Shown one piece after another: positions 54,844 through 61,591 of a stretch of DNA of 64,000 nt. Within the stretch, counting starts at the first letter, position 1, and every line of letters starts with the position of its first letter. This stretch comes from JBAXXL01 sp038206725 (GTDB taxonomy: Bacteria; Bacteroidota; Ignavibacteria; Kapaibacteriales; UBA2268): assembly GCA_038206725.1 (NCBI GenBank), contig JBBRAO010000005.1, forward strand, positions 1 to 64,000, written 5' to 3'. The notes below the pieces were generated by a model. The model worked only from the letters and a program-made list of their open reading frames with translations, was not told the origin of the DNA and did no database searches. Both the position numbers and the translations under genes were made by a program.

Positions 54844-56958
54844 ATGAAAAAATTAATTAAATTATTTCTTTTGTTTGTAGTATTACAAACAGCCAATTCC
54901 CAGTGGGAACCTTGCAACAATGGATTATACGGTGCGTGGGTCAATTGTATAGAAATGAATGAAAATTTGGTTGTTGCCGGTACAAATAATGGTGTCTATG
55001 TTTCGATAGACAAAGGAGAGAATTGGTCAGCAAAAAATTCCGGATTGGAACATTATGATATCAATAAAATTCTTATAAAAGATAGTAATATATATATAGG
55101 TACTTTAGACGGAGGTATTTATTATTCCAGAGACGACGGAGATAGTTGGATTACAAAAAATTCTGGATTAGAAAATTTAACAATCACTACATTCGCAATT
55201 CAAGGAAATGATATGTTTGTGGGAACAAAAAAAAATGGCTTTTACATTTCAACAAACAATGGGGATAATTGGAGCAAAAAAACGATAACAAACTCTACAG
55301 CAGGTGTTGTTACATCCATTTTATTTACGGGTGGGACTATTTATGCTGGGCTTTCTCAAGAAGGTTTATTTCGTTCCATAGATAATGGTGAAACTTGGGA
55401 AAAGAAAAATTCAGGTCGCTTAGGCGATATTGGGGTATCTTCAATAGCTATAAATAATGGAAAAATTTATTTAGGAACTTATCAAGCTTTATATATTTCG
55501 GTAGATAATGGCGATAATTGGGTTTCAAAGATTAATAACGGAGGTTCTTTTTATTCGCCTGTTTATGATATTTTATTCAATAATAATGACTTATTTATTA
55601 TATTCGGAGACGAATTAATACATTCAACAGATGATGGTGATAATTGGATAAAGGATAGTGAAAAAACAACACCACAAAGAGTAAAAACTATAACAAGTTT
55701 AGGTGAAAATATTTTTGTTGGAACGGAAGGAAGTATATATATCACGCAAAACAATGGTATTAGCTGGACAAGAAAAGACAAAGGTCTGACAAATTCATTA
55801 ATCTTTTCAATAGTTACCGGTAATGCGAACATTTACACAGCATCTTATAGAAATGGCATATTTCTTTCTACCGACACGGGAGATAGCTGGATAGAGAAAA
55901 ACACGGGTTTACTACCAGATCTTCCAATGAGGATTTCTCGAATAATAAAGGATAATGATGTATTGTACGCAGGAACTGATGGGGACGGCATATATCAATC
56001 ATCAAATGAAGGCGACACTTGGGTAAAGAGCTGGATGCCAAATAATAGCAGTATAAGTAATCAAGTATTATCAATTGTTTGTAGAGATGATATTATTTAT
56101 GTGGGAACATATAGTGGTGTATATTCTTCTTTTGATAAAGGAGAAACATGGGAGGAAAAGAACAAAGGTTTAACTAACAAAACAATAAATGTAATGTATA
56201 ATGACATTAATGGAATTTATGTCGGAACCCAAGGTGGTTTATTTTACTCGAGCGATCAAGGTAATAATTGGGTAGAATACTATGATCCATATAGTTCACC
56301 ACGTGTAACAGATATTGTTGTCAAGGATAATAACATTTTCCTTGGTGGGAATAAGGGTGGCGGATTCAGAGTTTCTAGAGATAATGGTGCCAGTTGGACA
56401 CCAATTTTGAGTTTAATAAAGTTATATGAATCATCGGTATCGTCTTTAGCGATTGGTGACGGATATTTATTTGCCGGTACTAATAACGGAGTATTTCTTT
56501 CAAAAGATGTCGGTACTTCGTGGATTGAGGTAAATGACGGTTTGTCAAATATAAATGTTTTTTCATTGCACGTAACAGATAAATATTTATTTGCCGGAAC
56601 ATATAATGGTGGCTTATTTCGTGTGAAACTATCGGACTTTGGTATAACCGGTGTCGAAGAAAATTTGATTTGTAAGCAAAATTATCTTTACACCTTTCCA
56701 CCATTTCCTAATCCCGCTACAAAAGAGGTAAAATCGTTGGTTTATTGGAATATGAGCACCGATATAGAAACTGATGAAATTGGTATTTACAATATCTATG
56801 GCGCGGAAGTAAGCGATAGAAGTAAAATCAGCTTCGATAAACTATCGTCATATAATGGTTATTTAATTTGGAATTGCGCCGGTATTGAAACAGGAGTTTA
56901 TTTGATTGTTATTAAGCACGGAACTGAATCGCGAACAATAAAAGTGATGGTAAATTAG
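54844..56958 (+). CDS. Large secreted BNR/Asp-box repeat protein with T9SS sorting domain (paralogue of 3719-5824)
   Basis: A 704-aa exported protein with signal peptide (MKKLIKLFLLFVVLQTANS). About 13 Asp-box repeats (VYVSIDKGENW, LFRSIDNGETW, IFLSTDTGDSW, LFYSSDQGNNW) imply propeller domains. The T9SS sorting domain is PPFPNPATKEV, GIYNIYGAEV, GVYLIVIKHG. The first 30 and last 75 residues are near identical to those of the inverted paralogue, while the repeats have diverged. Surface or adhesive role inferred; no enzyme active site seen. Confidence 0.85.
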   Translation: MKKLIKLFLLFVVLQTANSQWEPCNNGLYGAWVNCIEMNENLVVAGTNNGVYVSIDKGENWSAKNSGLEHYDINKILIKDSNIYIGTLDGGIYYSRDDGDSWITKNSGLENLTITTFAIQGNDMFVGTKKNGFYISTNNGDNWSKKTITNSTAGVVTSILFTGGTIYAGLSQEGLFRSIDNGETWEKKNSGRLGDIGVSSIAINNGKIYLGTYQALYISVDNGDNWVSKINNGGSFYSPVYDILFNNNDLFIIFGDELIHSTDDGDNWIKDSEKTTPQRVKTITSLGENIFVGTEGSIYITQNNGISWTRKDKGLTNSLIFSIVTGNANIYTASYRNGIFLSTDTGDSWIEKNTGLLPDLPMRISRIIKDNDVLYAGTDGDGIYQSSNEGDTWVKSWMPNNSSISNQVLSIVCRDDIIYVGTYSGVYSSFDKGETWEEKNKGLTNKTINVMYNDINGIYVGTQGGLFYSSDQGNNWVEYYDPYSSPRVTDIVVKDNNIFLGGNKGGGFRVSRDNGASWTPILSLIKLYESSVSSLAIGDGYLFAGTNNGVFLSKDVGTSWIEVNDGLSNINVFSLHVTDKYLFAGTYNGGLFRVKLSDFGITGVEENLICKQNYLYTFPPFPNPATKEVKSLVYWNMSTDIETDEIGIYNIYGAEVSDRSKISFDKLSSYNGYLIWNCAGIETGVYLIVIKHGTESRTIKVMVN

Positions 56959-56970
56959 CGCACAAAAAAA

Positions 56971-56999
56971 CTCATCCGATGACTCGAAATAATCGGATA
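56971..56999. terminator. Imperfect CATCCGAT hairpin after the 704-aa gene
   Basis: ATCCGAT and ATCGGAT pair across about 11 nt, 12 nt past the stop, without a T-run. A degraded relative of the hairpins at 190, 6530 and 26081. Confidence 0.4.
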
Positions 57000-57082
57000 A
57001 ATATAGAGAGTTTGCCACGACGAATGTATTTTATAAAAGTTGGGGATAATGTTGGTAAGTTAATTAAATTATAAACCATTAT

Positions 57083-57418
57083 AACCTTCCGAAGGTTTGA
57101 AACCTTCGGAAGGTTTAAGTCTTTTTATCGTATTACTTTATGGCGATACTCCAAGTATGCGTAGAATCCATTTTCAGTTACCACGGCTTTTAAGTCGTGG
57201 ATAATGGCGCTTAAAAGACCCAATAACTAATAGAATCATTCCCTAAAATTTAGTTTACATAATGTATAGGCAAAGTACAAAAACTGCTCAAAAATGGATT
57301 TATTAGCACATAAAAAAGAATTATGACAAATAATTAATTGTTTGCCAAGTATTAATAATATCAATGACTAAATGAATTCATAAAAGTTATTTTCAATTAT
57401 TTTCAATTATTTTTCATC
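57083..57418. repeat. About 336-bp repeat, copy B
   Basis: Near-identical to 53304-53640, starting with the AACCTTCCGAAGGTTT palindrome and containing the same CCACG hairpin. The high identity, compared with the diverged small ORF that follows, suggests a recent duplication or gene conversion. Confidence 0.88.
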
Positions 57419-57487
57419 ACGAGAGAAAGAAATGGACTTCTCAGTTGTCTATACTAATGTGATATGTACAAATTTGAAAAAAGTGAA

Positions 57488-57762
57488 ATGAATTTTTCTA
57501 AATACATAAGAATTTTACATCGCGACAGGAAGAAACTCTTGCCACCAAGAGAAAAATACCGAAAATTATTATTGCAAATATTGGGTATTGTTCAAAACTT
57601 ATACTTGGTTTTCTACAATAAATTAACTAAAGGGCGTCTTTTTGCATCCTGCATCCTGCATCCTGCTTAGCTTTGCGGTGCGGATGCCACTATTGTTGCT
57701 ATTGGTGCCTAACGATAACATATTTTTACAAACATTTGTGCTACGCATTCATCCCACCCTAA
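57488..57762 (+). CDS. Repeat-element small ORF, copy 5 (modules out of frame)
   Basis: The ATG at 57488 opens MNFSKYIRILHRDRKK and LVFYNKLTKGR, almost identical to copies 1 and 2, reads the array as ASCILHPA and stops at TAG 57668-57670. The C-terminal module CGCHYCCYWCLTITYFYKHL then CYAFIPP ends at 57760-57762 in another frame; its Trp codon starts 215 nt from the ATG, 2 more than a multiple of 3. An upstream in-frame ATG at 57464 is not conserved in other copies, so 57488 is used. Confidence 0.5.
57643..57666. repeat. Heptanucleotide array TGCATCC, about 3.4 units
   Basis: Three perfect TGCATCC units and a partial one in element copy 5, with the same unit as copy 4 but far fewer repeats. 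Confidence 0.93.
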
Positions 57763-57864
57763 TTGAAAATATTATTTGGAAGAACCTTTGTTTAGAAAAA
57801 ATAAAAGATGTTTGCATGTAGTATTTAAAAATAATAATTTATTTAATAAATAAAAGACAAAATA

Positions 57865-58842
57865 CTGAAGAATATTTTAATTTTAGTGGCACTTTTGATT
57901 ACAGTAATCTCTACTAGCGCCAAAGCTGATTATCCACCATTAGATAATCAATGGTCAGATTTTATGGATTACGGTTTGTATATGGATTGCCCAGGAACTA
58001 ATCCTATACAATCGTGCGAAGTACATGTTCGTTACCGTGTAAAAAGAAATGTAACTAATGGCGTTTTCCAATCCGGAGATATTGAAGTTTATGATGTGGA
58101 TATCGCTGAAAATTGTCCCTGTGAATTGTCAATGTATGCCGCGGTAATAAAAGCATTAATGGAAACAGAAGATGCTCTATTTAAACCTACGAGACAGCTT
58201 AATGAAGTGTTTAATTTAGCAATAAACATCAAGACTGTATCGCCTTGTATAAGAAAACACTATTATATAAAAGGATTAACAAAATACTATCGTTGGGTTC
58301 CTTGCACTGAAACCGAAGATTATATAAATCAATATAATGCAACTTTTCAACAAAGTTCGAATAACACAAGTAGTGCATGGGCAGATCTAATTGGTGTGAA
58401 TCTAATTAAATCAATTTCTTTTGATGCGTGTACATCACCTTGTACTTCTTGGTGTGGAAATTTCTTAATTGATGGAGTGGTTATTGTTGGTTCAACATAC
58501 ACCCCAATGAATAGTTATACCAGATACGAAGGACCATTATATGTTGATCCAACTCCACCACCAAAGATATCGTTGCCTTCTGAATTAGTTGATCTTTCGA
58601 TACAACCAAATCCAGCAAAAGATAAAATAGAGATTAAATTTAATACAAACGAAAAAGGTAGTTTGGTAATAAAAATTATTGATTTATTAGGTAATACTCA
58701 ATCTGAATTTACAAGTATTATTAATCCTGGCATATTTAATTGTACTTTAGATTCAAAAAATATTACAAACGGAATATACACATTAATACTAATTTTGGAC
58801 GGCAACCTTGTTGCTTCTGAAAAAATAATAATCGAAAGATAA
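57865..58842 (+). CDS. Cys-containing exported protein with T9SS-type C-terminus
   Basis: Up to 326 aa. A GTG at 57886 gives a signal peptide of only 14 residues; starting at CTG 57865 restores KNILILVALLITVISTSAKA, which matches the signal peptide of the paralogue at 3185 (KNTLLIVALLITLVSYSAKA). The start is therefore uncertain. The middle has several Cys pairs (NCPCEL, CTSPCTSWC). The last 75 residues are a sorting domain (SIQPNPAKDKIEIKF, IKIIDLLGNTQSE, NGIYTLILI). Function unknown. First gene after element copy 5 and probably first in a run reaching 61536. Confidence 0.72.
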   Translation: MKNILILVALLITVISTSAKADYPPLDNQWSDFMDYGLYMDCPGTNPIQSCEVHVRYRVKRNVTNGVFQSGDIEVYDVDIAENCPCELSMYAAVIKALMETEDALFKPTRQLNEVFNLAINIKTVSPCIRKHYYIKGLTKYYRWVPCTETEDYINQYNATFQQSSNNTSSAWADLIGVNLIKSISFDACTSPCTSWCGNFLIDGVVIVGSTYTPMNSYTRYEGPLYVDPTPPPKISLPSELVDLSIQPNPAKDKIEIKFNTNEKGSLVIKIIDLLGNTQSEFTSIINPGIFNCTLDSKNITNGIYTLILILDGNLVASEKIIIER

Positions 58843-58853
58843 TTTAATCAACA

Positions 58854-58880
58854 AGGTGGTATATTCTATATATGCCACCT
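58854..58880. other. Intercistronic hairpin
   Basis: AGGTGG.. pairs with ..CCACCT around an AT-rich core (TATATTCTATATA), between the 57865 gene and the broken gene at 58902. No T-run follows. Confidence 0.45.
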
Positions 58881-58901
58881 CTTTATAATAAGGATAAGTT
58901 T

Positions 58902-60203
58902 ATGAAATTTTTGAATTTATTTATAGTAAGCGTTATATTATGTTCGCAGTTTTTACATACAGAATGGAAATTATTGGACAAAAATCAGCAGAGTGATAGA
59001 AGTAACGTTTATATGGATTGGTCATCCCCGCAGTATGGAGCTATTTATCAATTACAAACCGATTTATCAGCTACTAAGACATTTATTAAAGTAACAAGTG
59101 ATTTTGGAAATAATTGGTCAACATACAGTTTTGATAGTATAATGGTTGCTAAAAATTTTAGTCCTTTTGATAGGCTTATACAATTGGAATACATAGGTAC
59201 TAATATATTTGGCACCACTGGAAATAAAAAAATCTTTTTATCAACGGATAGAGGTATAACTTAGAATTTGTATAAACCATTTCCTACCGGGTCAACATAT
59301 TTGAGATTTAATAAAGAGAAAAAAATAGGTCTTTGGGCTAATATCATTAAAAGTAGTCAACCCGCAAAATGTTATTTAATTGACAGTACTTTAAAAATCA
59401 TTGGTACTTTACCTACTCCAGAAGAACTTAAAATTAATTCATTATATTATACATACTTTGATAATAACTTACAATACTTTATTTCAAATGACGGAGAAAA
59501 GAATTTTGAGTTTGGTAGAATTGTTAATAGTGTTTATAATAGGTACCCGCAGAACTTTGAATTGAATTCGGTTTATTTTACTAATCCAAAGGAAGGATAT
59601 TCCTATTACCTAAACAATGATCAAATCCATTTATATACAACTAACGACAGCGGAAAAATATGGAGCAATGTTTATTCTAACAAGATATTTGGTAATCCTG
59701 TTATTGTGTTTGGTACCTGCAAAATAGGATATCTTTATAATTTGACTGGTGAGGTTGAATCTGATTCATTATTAAAAACTGTTGATGGCGGTATAAATTG
59801 GAAAAAAGAAATTCTACCGGATGATGATTCTCTTTATAATCCTATAAAATCATTTGCCTTTTTTGATAACTGTTTTTATCTGCTTACAAAAAGTGGTTTA
59901 TTTATTGAAAATGAGTATTCCTATATAACCGAACGTAAGATATTAAAATCAGATGCTTTTCAAATATATCCGAATCCATTAGCAAAAAACAGCCAATTTA
60001 CAATATCGTTTTCAAGGGAAATTGTAAACATTAAAGAGGTGCGGCTTTATTCAGTAACAGGCCTGTTTATAAGAGATTTAAAATATCAAACATCAGCGGA
60101 AACTATTTTTTGTGATTTGCCGAATGATATAAATTCTGGTGTATATTTTGTGGGAATCGAAGTGAATAATGAAGAAACATTTTCGAAAATAATAATCAGG
60201 TAA
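58902..60203 (+). pseudogene. Secreted Asp-box protein with T9SS sorting domain, broken by an amber codon
   Basis: The ATG at 58902 (AAGGA upstream) opens a signal peptide (MKFLNLFIVSVILCSQF). At 59262-59264 the frame meets TAG inside STDRGIT-stop-NLYKPF; the Asp-box pattern SxDxGxTW predicts TGG (Trp) exactly there. The same frame then runs open to 60203 and ends with a T9SS sorting domain (IYPNPLAKNSQFTISF, VRLYSVTGLFIRDL, SGVYFVGIE). So this is one gene of about 433 codons with a Trp-to-amber change, not two genes. A sequencing error is possible. The next gene starts 4 nt later. Confidence 0.75.
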
Positions 60204-60207
60204 AAAT

Positions 60208-61536
60208 ATGCGAAAAATAATTTTATTAATAATCATAACAATATTTTCCTGGTTCGATGCAAATTGTGGTTATTGGAAATTCAATAATGAATTCGTAGGT
60301 TGGGATTATTACAATATTGCTGTTAAAGATACAAATTCATTTTATGTAATTGGGAAATCTCAAATTCGCTCAAGGTGCGAATATACTGAGGACTGTGGTA
60401 AGACTTGGGTTAATATTCTTCCGGATTCAGTTGCTTTCAAGAATGCGGTAACCAAAAACGGCAGATTTAATGTTAAAAGTATTTCATACTTCAAGGAAAA
60501 GGATTATGATGTATTATTAATAGGTTGCAGTGGAGACAGTATTCTTCGAACAACAGATGGTGGCAGTACTTGGCAACGAATTAATTTAAAATCAAAAAGG
60601 GTTGATGTTAGGGCTATAAAACGGATAAATAAAGAGTTATACTACTGCAATACGGACAGTTCGCTTCATATTAGCGAAGATTTAGGTTTGAGCTGGAAAA
60701 ATATAAATTTACCAATTGTTACCAAAAACAAAGAGTCACTGATAAGTGCCTATATAATTAGAGATTCTTTATATTTAGTAACAGCAAAAATAAAATTTCA
60801 AACATCAGAGGGTATATGGAGCAGTTTTCATTTTACTTTCAAATCAACTAATAAAGGTGCAACTTGGGAGGAATATAAAATAGATAAGAAATCGAATTTA
60901 GTGAATTTAACAAATAAAATATACTTTGACACTAATTCGAAAAAACTATTATCTTTTATAACAATCCAAGATACCACATTACGTAAAACCTATGGGAGTA
61001 TATATAAATCATACGATTATGGGAATAATTGGGAATTTATTGATACAACCTTACAGTTGGGTTTAAGTTCTAGTATTAATTTCAGAGATAGTGCAAGTGG
61101 TTATATTGTAGCCGATTTCACTAATATTTTATTTACAGAGAATGGAGGTTTATCTTGGATGAAGGAAGAATTTGAATATTCTCTTGATGGTGTTAGGGAC
61201 ATTGCTTTTTTAAATGAACACAAATCACTTTTATTAACTCCTGATAAATTATTTATTAAGGATGATAGAATTACCTCAGCAATTAATATCACACCTGATA
61301 AATTGGAATTGTTTCCTAATCCCGCTGGTGATTTCATAACGATAACGCTGGGAGTCATCAACCCCACGCTTAAGCGTGGGGATGATGAGGTGTTCATTTA
61401 CAACACACTCGGCGAAAGAGTTATGTCCGTAGAGACGTTGCATTCAACGTCTCTACAAATCAACATCTCCGATTTACCAAAAGGTATGTATTTTGTGAAA
61501 GTCGGTGGGGAAACGGCGAAGTTTGTGAAAATATAA
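60208..61536 (+). CDS. Secreted YCF48/Asp-box-like protein with T9SS sorting domain
   Basis: A 442-aa exported protein with a signal peptide (RKIILLIIITIFSWFDANC). Repeats of the type ILRTTDGGSTWQRI, LHISEDLGLSWKNI and LFTENGGLSWMKEE suggest a beta-propeller. The T9SS sorting domain (FPNPAGDFITITL, IYNTLGERVMS, INISDLPKGMYFVKVG) resembles that of the 516-aa gene closely and carries palindromes in the same two loops. Convergent with the S9 peptidase, separated by a palindrome. Confidence 0.8.
   Translation: MRKIILLIIITIFSWFDANCGYWKFNNEFVGWDYYNIAVKDTNSFYVIGKSQIRSRCEYTEDCGKTWVNILPDSVAFKNAVTKNGRFNVKSISYFKEKDYDVLLIGCSGDSILRTTDGGSTWQRINLKSKRVDVRAIKRINKELYYCNTDSSLHISEDLGLSWKNINLPIVTKNKESLISAYIIRDSLYLVTAKIKFQTSEGIWSSFHFTFKSTNKGATWEEYKIDKKSNLVNLTNKIYFDTNSKKLLSFITIQDTTLRKTYGSIYKSYDYGNNWEFIDTTLQLGLSSSINFRDSASGYIVADFTNILFTENGGLSWMKEEFEYSLDGVRDIAFLNEHKSLLLTPDKLFIKDDRITSAINITPDKLELFPNPAGDFITITLGVINPTLKRGDDEVFIYNTLGERVMSVETLHSTSLQINISDLPKGMYFVKVGGETAKFVKI
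61355..61388. repeat. 34-bp palindrome inside a T9SS sorting domain (loop 1)
   Basis: TCATCAACCCCACGCTT then AAGCGTGGGGATGATGA, with one mismatched pair; the inner 20 bp are perfect. Encodes VINPTLKRGDDE. Same family as 27168-27201. Confidence 0.92.
61429..61456. repeat. 28-bp palindrome inside a T9SS sorting domain (loop 2)
   Basis: GTAGAGACGTTGCA then TTCAACGTCTCTAC, with one central mismatch. Encodes VETLHSTS. Same family as 314-341. Confidence 0.92.
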
Positions 61537-61544
61537 ACCATTAC

Positions 61545-61591
61545 AACCTTCCGCAGGTCCCAAACCTTCGGAAGGTTTAAGTCTTTTTATA
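61545..61591. repeat. AACCTTCCGAAGGTT-family palindrome between convergent genes
   Basis: AACCTTCCGCAGGT, a short spacer, then AAACCTTCGGAAGGTTT and AAGTCTTTTTAT, the same junction as the repeats at 53304 and 57083, which ends here. It overlaps the S9 peptidase stop and could end both transcripts. Confidence 0.75.

Larger units (their letters stand above)
57420..57780 (+). repeat. Repeated leader element, copy 5
   Basis: Plus-strand copy with GGACTTCTCAGTTGTCTATA, TGTACAAATTTGAAAA, the small ORF and a short array. It ends about 85 nt before the exported-protein gene at 57865. Confidence 0.8.

Noticed and set aside
59262..59264. TAG read-through or codon reassignment
   Set aside because: TAG ends several intact genes here (26875, 50032, 56958), so the in-frame TAGs at 59262 and 50226 are better read as nonsense changes.
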